Below are positions 33,967-42,257 of a stretch of DNA of 64,000 nucleotides, piece after piece. The notes under the pieces are model-generated. The model saw only the letters and a list, made by a program, of their open reading frames with translations, searched no databases and was not told where the DNA came from. Position numbers and translations under genes: made by a program. The stretch lies in assembly GCA_963844325.1 (NCBI GenBank), contig CAWJNV010000001.1, positions 2,170,001 to 2,234,000 of the forward strand, written 5' to 3'. How positions within the stretch are numbered: position 1 is the stretch's first letter; each line of letters begins with the position of its first letter. This DNA comes from CADCTQ01 sp963844325 (GTDB lineage: Bacteria > Bacteroidota > Bacteroidia > Cytophagales > 172606-1).

Positions 33967-35091
33967 TTACACGTAGTTATTGAGCATCACGGGCATTACG
34001 AGCATGAGCACGTCTTCGTTGTCTTCTTTTTCGCGCGGCGCGATCAGGCCGGCCCGGTTGGGGGCCGAGAGTTCGATGGTCACGTCGTGGGCCGTCAGGT
34101 TGCTGAGCATTTCGATGAGGAAGCGGGCGTTGAAGCCGATCTCCATTTCTTCGCCCTCGTATTCGCAGATGAGCCGTTCGTTGGCCTCGTTGGAGAAGTC
34201 CAGGTCTTCGGCCGAGATGAACAGTTCGGTGGGGGTGATCCGCAGGCGCACCTGGTTGGTGGCCCGGTTGGCGTAAATCGAAATCCGGCGCAGCGACGAG
34301 AGCAGTTCTACCCGGCTGATGTGCAGCACGTTGGGGTTGTTGCTGGGAATGGCGTTTTCGTAGTCGGGGAACCGTTCGTCCACCAGCCGGCAGATCATCC
34401 GGATGTTGTTGAAGCTGAAAAAGGCGTTGGAGTGGCTGAACTCGGCCCGCACCACGGCCGTCTCGGAGGGCAGCGTGGACTTGAGCAGGTTGAGGGCCTT
34501 GCGCGGCACGATCATCGAAATTTCGCTGTCGGATGTCATGTCGGAGCGGCGGTAGCGGATGAGGCGGTGCCCGTCGGTCGCCACGAAGGTCACGTTGTCG
34601 CCCGAGAGCTGGAAGTACACGCCGGTCATGGCGGGCCGCAGTTCGTCGCTGGAGGTGGCGAAGATCGTGTTGCCGATGGCCCGGGCCAGCACGTCGGAGG
34701 AAAAATCCACCGAGTAGTTTTTGTTCACCGCGGGGAGGCGCGGGAAGTCGGTCGCGTTTTCGCCGGAGAGTTTGTAGCGGCCGTTGTCGGACACCAGTTC
34801 CACGCCGTAGGTATTTTCGTCCACCAGGAAGGTGACCGGCTGCTCGGGCAGGCCCTTGAGCGTATCGATGAGGATCTTGGCCGGCACGGCAATGCTGCCG
34901 TTGTCGCGCGTGTCAATGTCCATATCGGCGATCATCGAAGTCTGCAAATCGGAGGCGGTGATGGTCAGCTTGCCGTTCTGAATCTGGAAAAGAAAGTTTT
35001 CCAGGATGGGCACGATGGGGTTGGTAGTAATCACACCGCTGATGGCCGTCAGTTGCTTGAGCAGCGCGGAGGATGAAACAACAAACTTCAT
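33967..35091 (-). CDS. dnaN: DNA polymerase III sliding clamp
   Basis: Beta clamp that tethers the replicative polymerase. 374 residues starting MKFVVSSSALLKQL; three clamp domains. Typical segments are NPIVPILENFLF, the middle-domain IGNTIFATSSDELRPAMTGVYF, TDGHRLIRYR, and ISAEDLDFSNEANE. The end PVMLNNYV corresponds to the PMR/L-terminus of the family. Preceded by gldG on the same strand, a gene neighbourhood typical of Cytophagales; it is not next to a visible origin or dnaA here. Confidence 0.97.
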   Translation of the reverse strand: MKFVVSSSALLKQLTAISGVITTNPIVPILENFLFQIQNGKLTITASDLQTSMIADMDIDTRDNGSIAVPAKILIDTLKGLPEQPVTFLVDENTYGVELVSDNGRYKLSGENATDFPRLPAVNKNYSVDFSSDVLARAIGNTIFATSSDELRPAMTGVYFQLSGDNVTFVATDGHRLIRYRRSDMTSDSEISMIVPRKALNLLKSTLPSETAVVRAEFSHSNAFFSFNNIRMICRLVDERFPDYENAIPSNNPNVLHISRVELLSSLRRISIYANRATNQVRLRITPTELFISAEDLDFSNEANERLICEYEGEEMEIGFNARFLIEMLSNLTAHDVTIELSAPNRAGLIAPREKEDNEDVLMLVMPVMLNNYV

Positions 35092-35143
35092 ATGGGTGGG
35101 CGATTTAAGGCTTGGAAGTGTAGGTACCGGAAAGATTGAAGGA

Positions 35144-35151
35144 CAAATGTA
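35144..35151 (-). promoter_or_regulatory. candidate -7 box (TACATTTG) for dnaN
   Basis: Exact TAnnTTTG match on the minus strand, 52 bases before the dnaN start codon. No clear -33 element at the expected spacing. Confidence 0.45.
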
Positions 35152-35224
35152 AAGACAAAAAGCACAAAGTACTAAGGGGCTTTACCGATTTCAAGATAGT
35201 AAAAAACGGCCGAAAGCCGGGCCC

Positions 35225-36892
35225 CTACCCGGCAAATTTTCTTTTGCGCAGGAAGGCGTGCAACGCGCCGAAAAGGCCGATGAGCACCAGGGGCGCCCCG
35301 ACGTTGAGGGTTTGCCATTGGATTCTTTCGTTCTGCACCTTGAGCTTGTCGAGCGGCCGCAGCACCACTTCCTTGGCCCGGGCGGTGATGATGCCGGCGG
35401 GTTCTACCAGGTAGCCTACCAGGTTGAGCACAAAATCTTTGTTGGCAAACGTGTTGCCCGAAAAGCGGTCCAGGCCCAGCGGCAGGAAGCGGTCGGTCTG
35501 GGGGTCAATGTCGTTGACGGGAATGTCGCCGTCCGAACACACCACGAGGCGGGAAGGCCGTCCGGTGCTTTTGAAGGACTTGGCCCGCGGGTCGTTGGCC
35601 GTAATGCGGTTGGCGTACAGCGACCGGAAGCGGCCTTCGAGCAGGTAGGCAATCGGCTCGTTGCCCGCGCTGAAAGTCGCCGGGTCGGGCTCCTGGCGGG
35701 CCTCGTTGAAGTCAACCTGCACCGGGGCGTTCACGATCTTGGTGTACTTGGAGGTAAACAGCAGGGGCGTCTTCTCGATGCCCGCGGCCCGCACGGTGTC
35801 CATCGAGCCGGCGTACCGCACGTACACGGCGTCGAGGTTGCGCACGGTGGGGTGATCAGAGAAAGTGTTCACCAGCGGGAAGAACCGCCAGGGCATGGGC
35901 TGGATCTGCGGCCGGTCGCCGAGCCGGCCCACGTTGAGCGGGATGAGGGCGGCGTTGAGGTCCTGCACCATGTTGTCGTTGAGCCGCACGCCGTAGCGGA
36001 AAAACAGGTCGCCGAGGTTGAGGTCCTGGGGCACCACCAGCGTACTGGCCTTGTTGAGCGTATCGGATTTGAGGGCGTCCACGAAGAACAGCGCCTTGCC
36101 GCCGCTGACGATGAACTGGTCGAGCTTGTACTTGTCGGCTTCGGTAAAGGCGGAGTCGGGCTTGATCACCAGCACGGCGTCGAGGCCCTGCAACGTGGGC
36201 TGGCCGGGCAGGTTTACCTGGTACACCTCGTAGTTCTCCTGGAGGCCGTTGATGAGGTCGGCAAGCTGGATGGGGGCGGGGCCGCCGTAGCCCCGGATAA
36301 GGCCCACGCGCCGCTTCTGCCTGGCGGTGAGTTCCTTGATGGCGGAGGCCAGTTCGTACTCCACGTTCTCCACCGACTGGTTGAGGATTTGCTGGGCCGA
36401 CAGCCCCTTAGTGGCCTGGTTGCCCCGCAGCAGCATCACCGAAGTTTCTTTGCCGCCGTACTGCACCACGGCCCCGGGAATGATGACTTTTTCGATGCGC
36501 TTGCCGCCTTCGTTGTCAAACACGTTGGTGGGCTTTAAGCCTTTGCGGCCCAGTTCAATGAGGGTACGGTTGCGGAGCCGCTTGTCGTTGACGGCCAGCG
36601 GGTCGGTAAACTGGAAGCGGATGTTGCGGCCCCCGTACACTTCAAACTCTTCGAGGCGTTCCCGCACGGCCGTCCGCAGGCGCTGAAAGCCAGCCGGCAG
36701 GTCGCCGGCCAGGTACACGGTGACAAACACCTGTTCGTCGAGGTTTTCGAGCAGGGCACGGGTGGCCGGGGAGATGGTGTAACGCTTGTCTTCGGTAAGG
36801 TCGACCCGGAAGAAGAACTGCGCGGCCAGTACGTTGAGCACGACCAACCCGCCCAGGCCGATAAAAAAATACAATAAGTTCTTGCGTTTCAT
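35225..36892 (-). CDS. gldG: gliding motility-associated ABC transporter protein GldG
   Basis: Exported component of the GldA-GldF-GldG transporter needed for gliding in Bacteroidota. Start at the ATG at 36892 (MKRKNLLYFFIGLGG), opening an N-terminal membrane helix (about 7-26); then the ABC-type-uncharacterised-transport domain (FFRVDLTEDKRYTISPATRALL; RVGLIRGYGG; GGKALFFVDALKSDT; ERIQWQ-type end). A C-terminal membrane helix is present (LVLIGLFGALHAFLRKRKFAG). 555 residues, usual length. gldF should precede it, but the upstream neighbour here is the divergent serine hydrolase, so gldF is elsewhere. Confidence 0.93.
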   Translation of the reverse strand: MKRKNLLYFFIGLGGLVVLNVLAAQFFFRVDLTEDKRYTISPATRALLENLDEQVFVTVYLAGDLPAGFQRLRTAVRERLEEFEVYGGRNIRFQFTDPLAVNDKRLRNRTLIELGRKGLKPTNVFDNEGGKRIEKVIIPGAVVQYGGKETSVMLLRGNQATKGLSAQQILNQSVENVEYELASAIKELTARQKRRVGLIRGYGGPAPIQLADLINGLQENYEVYQVNLPGQPTLQGLDAVLVIKPDSAFTEADKYKLDQFIVSGGKALFFVDALKSDTLNKASTLVVPQDLNLGDLFFRYGVRLNDNMVQDLNAALIPLNVGRLGDRPQIQPMPWRFFPLVNTFSDHPTVRNLDAVYVRYAGSMDTVRAAGIEKTPLLFTSKYTKIVNAPVQVDFNEARQEPDPATFSAGNEPIAYLLEGRFRSLYANRITANDPRAKSFKSTGRPSRLVVCSDGDIPVNDIDPQTDRFLPLGLDRFSGNTFANKDFVLNLVGYLVEPAGIITARAKEVVLRPLDKLKVQNERIQWQTLNVGAPLVLIGLFGALHAFLRKRKFAG

Positions 36893-36907
36893 AATATTTG
36901 CGAACCG

Positions 36908-36915
36908 CAAAATTA
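36908..36915 (-). promoter_or_regulatory. candidate -7 box (TAATTTTG) for gldG
   Basis: Exact TAnnTTTG match 15 bases before the gldG start, which would give a very short leader. Supports gldG being transcribed from its own promoter here rather than from an upstream gldF. Confidence 0.45.
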
Positions 36916-36944
36916 GCACATTTTATTTCGATGCTCCGGAATTC

Positions 36945-37060
36945 GTCAACGGCCAGTAGTCATTGGTCAATCGTTAATTGGTCAATCGTCAGTAGTCATT
37001 GGTATATGGGTCATTCGGATGTGACAACTTACGCGCACCCAATGACCATTGACTACTGAC
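36945..37060. repeat. inverted repeat in a divergent promoter region
   Basis: The text AGTAGTCATTGGTCAATCG occurs in repeated form at 36955-37002 and its mirror at 37041-37060; the best 15-base arms are 36988-37002 and 37046-37060 with one mismatch. It lies between two divergent start codons, so it cannot be a terminator for either flanking gene. Confidence 0.75.
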
Positions 37061-37086
37061 AAACAACCCCACTCCCTTTTAATCCT

Positions 37087-38025
37087 ATGAAATTGAACAC
37101 CTGTTACTGCCTCGTACTGGCCCTGTTGTGCGCGTTTCCGGCCTCCGCCCAGCCCGTGAAAGAGAAAACGGATGCGGCGTTGCAGGCCAGGCTGGAGGCG
37201 TTGGCGAAAAACTTTGGCGGGACAGTGGGCATTTACGTGCGGCACCTCAAGACGGGCCGGACGGCCGCCGTCAACGCGGATACGCTTTTTCCCACGGCCA
37301 GCCTGGTCAAAGTTCCCATCATGGTGGGGCTGTTCGACAAGGTACACCGGGGCGAACTCGATTACCAGGCCACGCTTACCTTCCGCGACTCGATCCGTAA
37401 GTTCTACCCCGGCGACGACGAGGGGCTCACGGCCCAACTGCGAGACAGTGCCCAGGTGCCCCTGAGCAAACTGGTGATGCTCATGATTACGATTTCCGAC
37501 AACGTAGCCAGCCTGTGGTGCCAGCAACTGGCCGGCACGGGCACGCACATCAACGGTTGGCTGGCCGCCAACGGCTACCGGCACACGCGGGTCAACTCCA
37601 AAACGCCGGGCCGGGAGGCCAACCGCAAGCAGTACGGGTGGGGGCAGACCACGCCCCGCGAAATGGCCGAACTGCTGGTGGCCATCCGCGAAGGACGCGC
37701 CGTGAGCCCGGCGGCCAGCGAACGGATGTACCGCAACCTGATCCGCATTTACTGGGACGGCGAAGCCCTGTCGCAGATTCCGCCCTACGTGCAGGCCGCC
37801 TCCAAGCAGGGCGCCGTAAACCAGTCGCGGTCGGAGGTGGTGCTGGTGAATGCGCCGGGCGGCGATTATGCCTTCTGCGTAATTACCAAAAACCAGCAGG
37901 ACGAAAGCTGGGAGCACAACAACGCCGGCTACGTGCTCCTCCGCGACGTATCCCGCACCCTCTGGAACCACTTCGAACCCAAGTCGGGCTGGAAACCGGC
38001 AACGGACGGTGAGAAGTACCAGTAG
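37087..38025 (+). CDS. class A beta-lactamase-related serine hydrolase (312 aa)
   Basis: Periplasmic penicillin-recognising serine hydrolase. Signal peptide MKLNTCYCLVLALLCAFPASA. Active-site S72-x-x-K75 (ASLVKVPIM) and S137-D-N139 (TISDNVASLW) are present. The third box is KQG rather than KTG, and the Glu of ExxLN that deacylates penicillins in true class A enzymes is not visible. A peptidoglycan peptidase or acyl-enzyme role is therefore more likely than antibiotic resistance. The fold family is clear; the reaction is inference. Confidence 0.8.
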   Translation: MKLNTCYCLVLALLCAFPASAQPVKEKTDAALQARLEALAKNFGGTVGIYVRHLKTGRTAAVNADTLFPTASLVKVPIMVGLFDKVHRGELDYQATLTFRDSIRKFYPGDDEGLTAQLRDSAQVPLSKLVMLMITISDNVASLWCQQLAGTGTHINGWLAANGYRHTRVNSKTPGREANRKQYGWGQTTPREMAELLVAIREGRAVSPAASERMYRNLIRIYWDGEALSQIPPYVQAASKQGAVNQSRSEVVLVNAPGGDYAFCVITKNQQDESWEHNNAGYVLLRDVSRTLWNHFEPKSGWKPATDGEKYQ

Positions 38026-38034
38026 GAAAAGATC

Positions 38035-38133
38035 GTTGTTCGTTGCGGGTTGTTCGTTGTTCGGGCTTGGCACTCCAATGCGGGAAGCGTCACTTCCCGA
38101 TCCACGAACAACGAACAACCCGCAACGAACAAC
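38035..38133. repeat. perfect 29-bp inverted repeat with 41-base loop
   Basis: The arms 38035-38063 and 38105-38133 are exact reverse complements; the arm is built of GTTGTTCG and TTGCGGG units. It begins 10 bases after the hydrolase stop and ends 44 bases before purK, both on the plus strand. No T-run follows. Confidence 0.9.
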
Positions 38134-38176
38134 CAAAATACCTTAACTTTCCGCCCTCTGAACCACCTACGCGACC

Positions 38177-39337
38177 ATGAATCCTTTCAGCAGCAGTTTT
38201 CGCCTGGGCATCCTCGGCGGCGGACAACTCGGGCGGATGCTTATCCAGTCGGCCATCGACTTTAACCTCTACGTGAAGGTAATGGACGGCGACGCCGACG
38301 CACCCTGCCGCACCCTGGCCCACGAATTCACCCTTGGCAAACTGACTGACTTCGACGCCGTGTACGCCTTCGGCAAAACGGTGGACGTACTCACCATTGA
38401 GATCGAACACGTGAACGTGGACGCCCTCGAAAAACTGGAGGCCGAAGGCGTGCACGTGTACCCGCAGCCCCGCGTGATCCGCACCATCCAGGACAAGCGG
38501 GTGCAGAAACGCTTTTACGAAACCCACAAAATTCCCACTTCGCCCTTCGTGCTGGTCGACAACGTGGAGCAGATCCGGCAACACGCCGGCTTTCTGCCCG
38601 CCTTCCAGAAACTCGGCACGATGGGCTACGACGGCCGCGGCGTGCAGCGGTTGGGTTCACTCAACGATCTGGAAAAAGCCTTTCCCGAGCCCGGCCTGCT
38701 CGAAAAGGCCGTGGACGTTGCCAAGGAGATTTCGGTGATCGTGGCCCGCAACGTGCGCGGCGAGGTGGCCGTGTTCCCGGCGGTGGAACTGGTTTTTCAC
38801 CCCGTCAAGAACCTGGTGGAGTACCTGCTGGCCCCGGCCCAGCTCGACGAACGGACCGTGGCGCAGGCCAACGAAATTGCCCTGGGCGTGGCGCAGCACC
38901 TGGGCATCGTGGGGCTGCTGGCCGTGGAGATGTTCGTGACGCCCGACGGCGAGGTGCTGGTGAACGAGTCGGCGCCCCGGCCCCACAACAGCGGCCACCA
39001 CACCATCCGGGCCAACTACACCTCACAGTTCGAGCAGCACCTGCGGGCCATCCTGGGCCTGCCCCTGGGCGATACCGACACCCAAACGCAGGCGGCGATG
39101 GTAAACCTGCTCGGCGAGGAAAGTCATTCCGGTGAGGCCGTGTACGACGGCATGGACGACATCCTGCAAATCAACGGCGTGTACCCGCACCTGTACGGCA
39201 AGCGGTTCACCAAGCCTTTCCGCAAGATGGGCCACGTCACCATCCTCGACGACGACCTGGAAGTGCTCAAAGAAAAAATCCGGCACGTGCAGGAAAAGCT
39301 CAAAGTTGTAAGTGCAGCGCAGGGGGCGGAGGGCTAG
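38177..39337 (+). CDS. purK: 5-(carboxyamino)imidazole ribonucleotide synthase
   Basis: ATP-grasp enzyme that makes N5-CAIR from AIR and bicarbonate in purine synthesis. Seen: the front loop LGILGGGQLGRML, TIEIEHVNVDALE, the ATP-grasp lid KLGTMGYDGRGVQ, FPAVELVFH, and the metal/ATP end VNESAPRPHNSGHHTI. 386 residues. The last codons (SAAQGAEG) overlap the start of a low-complexity inverted repeat, so the C-terminal tail may have been rewritten by it. Operon partner of purE 95 bases downstream. Confidence 0.96.
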   Translation: MNPFSSSFRLGILGGGQLGRMLIQSAIDFNLYVKVMDGDADAPCRTLAHEFTLGKLTDFDAVYAFGKTVDVLTIEIEHVNVDALEKLEAEGVHVYPQPRVIRTIQDKRVQKRFYETHKIPTSPFVLVDNVEQIRQHAGFLPAFQKLGTMGYDGRGVQRLGSLNDLEKAFPEPGLLEKAVDVAKEISVIVARNVRGEVAVFPAVELVFHPVKNLVEYLLAPAQLDERTVAQANEIALGVAQHLGIVGLLAVEMFVTPDGEVLVNESAPRPHNSGHHTIRANYTSQFEQHLRAILGLPLGDTDTQTQAAMVNLLGEESHSGEAVYDGMDDILQINGVYPHLYGKRFTKPFRKMGHVTILDDDLEVLKEKIRHVQEKLKVVSAAQGAEG

Positions 39338-39398
39338 GAGCAGAGGGCTTAACGCGTGGTACAAAGTGCGGCCTTACCCTTCGCCCTTCGCCCTCCGC
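39326..39398. repeat. inverted repeat overlapping the end of purK
   Basis: GCGGAGGGCTAGGAGCAGAG (from 39326) and GCCCTTCGCCCTCCGC (to 39398) pair over 22 bases with about five mismatches. The left arm contains the purK stop codon (39335-39337). Text is like the element at 11.8 kb. Confidence 0.6.
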
Positions 39399-39432
39399 AA
39401 TCATTCAACATTCATCATATAACATTTTCCTC

Positions 39433-39921
39433 ATGGTTGGCATCATCATGGGCAGCGAGTCGGACCTGCGGGTCATGGCGGCGGCAGCCGAAGTACTGAG
39501 AGAACTGGGCGTGCCCTACGAACTGAGCATTGTGTCGGCGCACCGCACGCCCCAGCGCATGTTTGAGTACGCCCAAACGGCCCGGGACCGGGGGCTGAAG
39601 GTAATTGTGGCCGGGGCCGGGGGGGCGGCGCACCTGCCGGGCATGGTGGCCTCGCTGACCACGCTGCCCGTGGTTGGCGTGCCGGTCAAGTCTTCCAATT
39701 CCATGGACGGCTGGGATTCGGTGCTGTCCATCCTGCAAATGCCCGGCGGCGTACCCGTAGCCACCGTGGCCCTCGACGGGGCCAAAAATGCCGGCATTCT
39801 CGCCGCCCAGATCATCGGCACGTACGACGCGAAGGTGGCCCAGGCCCTGCAAACGTACAAGGACGGCCTGCGGCAGAAGGTGGAGGAATCGGTGGAGAAG
39901 CTGAAGGAGCGGAACGGGTAA
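39433..39921 (+). CDS. purE: N5-CAIR mutase
   Basis: Class I PurE, converting N5-CAIR to CAIR right after the PurK step. 162 residues with the signature GIIMGSESDLRVM, the His loop VSAHRTPQRM, AGAGGAAHLPGM, VVGVPVKSS and MPGGVPVATVA. Complete and of normal length. The start is the ATG at 39433, preceded by AT-rich low-complexity text without a classical ribosome binding site. Confidence 0.97.
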   Translation: MVGIIMGSESDLRVMAAAAEVLRELGVPYELSIVSAHRTPQRMFEYAQTARDRGLKVIVAGAGGAAHLPGMVASLTTLPVVGVPVKSSNSMDGWDSVLSILQMPGGVPVATVALDGAKNAGILAAQIIGTYDAKVAQALQTYKDGLRQKVEESVEKLKERNG

Positions 39922-39931
39922 TCGGAACCGG

Positions 39932-40111
39932 CTACGGCTTGCGTTCCCGGGCGACTTGCTTTACGTAATCCACGGATACTTTGGCCGTTGAAGCAATCTT
40001 TTCAATAGTTAACGTGCCCTCTTTTAACAGTTCAACAATCATATCCTGCTTGGCTTTCTCAATGCCTTCCTGGTAAAGGTAATCTTCGGTGATGTCATAC
40101 AGAATGCCCAT
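39932..40111 (-). CDS. free-standing copy of the Rpn C-terminal module (59 aa)
   Basis: Encodes MGILYDITEDYLYQEGIEKA...TIEKIASTAKVSVDYVKQVA, a paralogue of the last 59 residues of the Rpn nuclease gene next door. The first 16 residues are identical and the total length is the same. Nucleotide identity with the full gene runs unbroken for about 57 bases (40063-40119 against 40353-40409) and stops abruptly 8 bases upstream of the ATG. The two then differ increasingly toward the 3' end, mostly in a coding-like way. The copy starts with ATG, has no internal stop and keeps the helix-turn-helix-like pattern, so it may be expressed. By analogy with known intragenic Rpn small proteins it could be an antitoxin. 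Confidence 0.6.
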   Translation of the reverse strand: MGILYDITEDYLYQEGIEKAKQDMIVELLKEGTLTIEKIASTAKVSVDYVKQVARERKP

Positions 40112-40221
40112 ATCTCCAATTCATTGAAATACCAGTAGCAAGTACAGATAGCGAGACTTATCGCATTGACCCTTTCCAGACTACCCGAACAGAATGTGGC
40201 TTCTTATTCGATGAAAAAGTC

Positions 40222-41010
40222 TTACTTCTTGAGGTCCTGAGCAACTTGCTTTACGTAATCGAGGGAGACTTTGGTCAACAAAGCAATTTTTTCAATCGTC
40301 AGCGTGCCGTCCTTTATCATCTCGGTAATCAGCTCTTCCTTTTCTTTTTTCTTGCCTTCCTGGTAAAGGTAATCTTCGGTGATGTCATACAGAATGCCCA
40401 TATCTCCAATCTGTTTTTGTGTTTCCTTGTTCAAGTTACGCAGCCGGGCCAGAATGGATAGCTGCCGGATGTACTTCCGTAACGTAATTTCCTCCCCGCT
40501 GAGGTCCTTTAATTTACGCAATATTTCCCTGAGCACCTCGGCCGGCTTTTTGCCCCCGAAGTCGCTCAGGACCGCCAGGATGATTTCTTCCGGTACCTGC
40601 GAGGAAAGCAAGTGCTGGTGCGAATAGTCGCGCAGGCTTTTGAGCGTAAAGCCTTCGAATACCTCTTCCGGCGCCAGCCTGGTCTGCATTCCCGACGGTT
40701 TCTGGCCCAGGTAAATGACAAACTGCCGGACGGGCAGCCCGTACTTCTTGCGCAGTATCCCGTAGTACTCCTGCATGCGGTACACCATGCCTTCCTCGTC
40801 CACGCTCTGAAATTCCAGTTGCAAAATGAACCGGTCCCCGTCGCCCGTCCGGACGATCCGGATGAAGTCAGGCTCCTTTTCAATGGTGGTTTGCAACTTG
40901 TCTTTCAGCTCCTCACTCTGCTCGATCCGGATGCCCAGGTACTTCTCGGTGAGGGGCAGGAACACCGAAGCAATGTTTTCTTTCAGAATTTTGTCGTAGT
41001 CGTGTGCCAA
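40222..41010 (-). CDS. Rpn family recombination-promoting nuclease (about 262 aa)
   Basis: PD-(D/E)xK nuclease of the Rpn family (often labelled putative transposase); members cut DNA and some act in phage defence. The start is uncertain: a TTG at 41010 gives the usual opening (x-AHDYDKILKENIASVFLPL), while the frame continues to a TTG at 41052. Seen: the active-site EPDFI and LQLEFQS (ExQ-type) region, YRMQEYYGILRKKYGLPVRQ, then a C-terminal helical module. An in-frame ATG at 40401 (MGILYDITEDY) could start a 59-residue small protein, exactly where the neighbouring copy starts. Confidence 0.85.
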   Translation of the reverse strand: MAHDYDKILKENIASVFLPLTEKYLGIRIEQSEELKDKLQTTIEKEPDFIRIVRTGDGDRFILQLEFQSVDEEGMVYRMQEYYGILRKKYGLPVRQFVIYLGQKPSGMQTRLAPEEVFEGFTLKSLRDYSHQHLLSSQVPEEIILAVLSDFGGKKPAEVLREILRKLKDLSGEEITLRKYIRQLSILARLRNLNKETQKQIGDMGILYDITEDYLYQEGKKKEKEELITEMIKDGTLTIEKIALLTKVSLDYVKQVAQDLKK

Positions 41011-41112
41011 GGACCGGCTAGTTGGGGATTGGCACCCAAGATCATACTTCAAGGCTTTGGACTAAGCCAAAAAGTGCCGGAATTTCCTTCGCCACAAGCC
41101 ACGCGGCTGACA

Positions 41113-42102
41113 TCAGGCAACCACGTTGGTACGGGTCCAGTTTTTGTAGGCCCGCTGGAAACTGCTCAGATCGGCGTACCCGAGCAATTCCGCAATGTCC
41201 GTCTTTGTGGAGGACCCGTTGCTCATCAGCGAAAGGGCCAGTTCCTTCCGTAATTCATGGGTCACCTGCCGGAACGTGATTTTTTCCTCGGCCAGCCGCC
41301 GCTGAAACGTACGCACGCTCATGTTCATCCGGGCCGCTACCACTTCCACGGGCGGAATCTGACCGCCAAACTGACTTAGCAGCACTTCCTTAATGTCGTC
41401 AGCAAAAGACTTTTGCGTAGCCCGGGCCTGCTGCTTCTCGGTGAGCATCAGGTTAAAGAACGAGTACAGGGATTTGTCGTACGTGATGATGGGCGTCACA
41501 ATGTCTTCCTGCCGGTACGTGAGGCAGTTCCTTTCCGCGTCAAAAACCATTTGCGTTTGCAGAATTCGTTCGTACTCGGACACGTTTCGTTTGGGATACG
41601 TCATTTGCGCACAGAGCGGATAAATTCTCTTGCCGGTCAGGGCGTAAAACACCTGGATGAGCGAAGACATCATGAGTTCGACGGCCTGGCGGGAGCTTTC
41701 CGGGTATTTGTGGCGGAACTGAGGTACGGGATCGAAGAAATAGGTAAACGCCTGGCCGGTGCTCGCAGTGGAGAAGTGAAACACATCGGTAAGGGTATTG
41801 TTGTACCTGACGGTCAGTTCCAGGGCTTCTTCAAGGGTAGCGCAACTCTGGATCAGGTAGCCCAGCATGCCGAAAGCCGAAACGTTATTTTCCTGTCCCA
41901 TGTGCAGGGCCAGCAGCGGATCGCCGGTCATCTCCACGGCGTAGTCCCAGGAAGCGGCGGAAATTTCCCAGTCCAGGTGTTTTTCTGCATCGTTCAACGC
42001 GGCGGGATCAATCCCGAGACGCCTGCACAACTGCCCAAAGTTGGCGCCATGCTTCACCGCGCCGTAGATGATATTTCGCAAAATGGAGTTCTGCACTTTC
42101 AT
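41113..42102 (-). CDS. AraC family transcriptional regulator (329 aa)
   Basis: DNA-binding regulator with an N-terminal ligand domain of the arabinose-binding/OruR type (residues about 20-200; FGQLCRRLGIDPAALNDAEKHL) and a C-terminal AraC helix-turn-helix pair (about 235-325; VAARMNMSVRTFQRRLAEEK, then IAELLGYADLSSFQRAYKNW). ATG start at 42102. It is divergent from the cytochrome c gene 155 bases away and could control it. No signal or membrane segment. Confidence 0.9.
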   Translation of the reverse strand: MKVQNSILRNIIYGAVKHGANFGQLCRRLGIDPAALNDAEKHLDWEISAASWDYAVEMTGDPLLALHMGQENNVSAFGMLGYLIQSCATLEEALELTVRYNNTLTDVFHFSTASTGQAFTYFFDPVPQFRHKYPESSRQAVELMMSSLIQVFYALTGKRIYPLCAQMTYPKRNVSEYERILQTQMVFDAERNCLTYRQEDIVTPIITYDKSLYSFFNLMLTEKQQARATQKSFADDIKEVLLSQFGGQIPPVEVVAARMNMSVRTFQRRLAEEKITFRQVTHELRKELALSLMSNGSSTKTDIAELLGYADLSSFQRAYKNWTRTNVVA

Positions 42103-42257
42103 GGCATGAAACCGTCGGGATTTGGCGCAAACTGTCTAACGGCGCCGCCCGGTTAATCCCCAAATTTGTTCGGAGGGTCAGCAGGCGGGAGCGGTAAAAA
42201 GCGCTGTCCTTTAGCCCCTTAAGATAGCAACCTGATTCCCTTAAAGCCAATCAAACC

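Noticed and set aside
40222..41010. Calling the Rpn gene a transposase or part of an insertion sequence
   Set aside because: The family is often labelled putative transposase, but no terminal inverted repeats or target duplications are visible. The protein is a PD-(D/E)xK nuclease.
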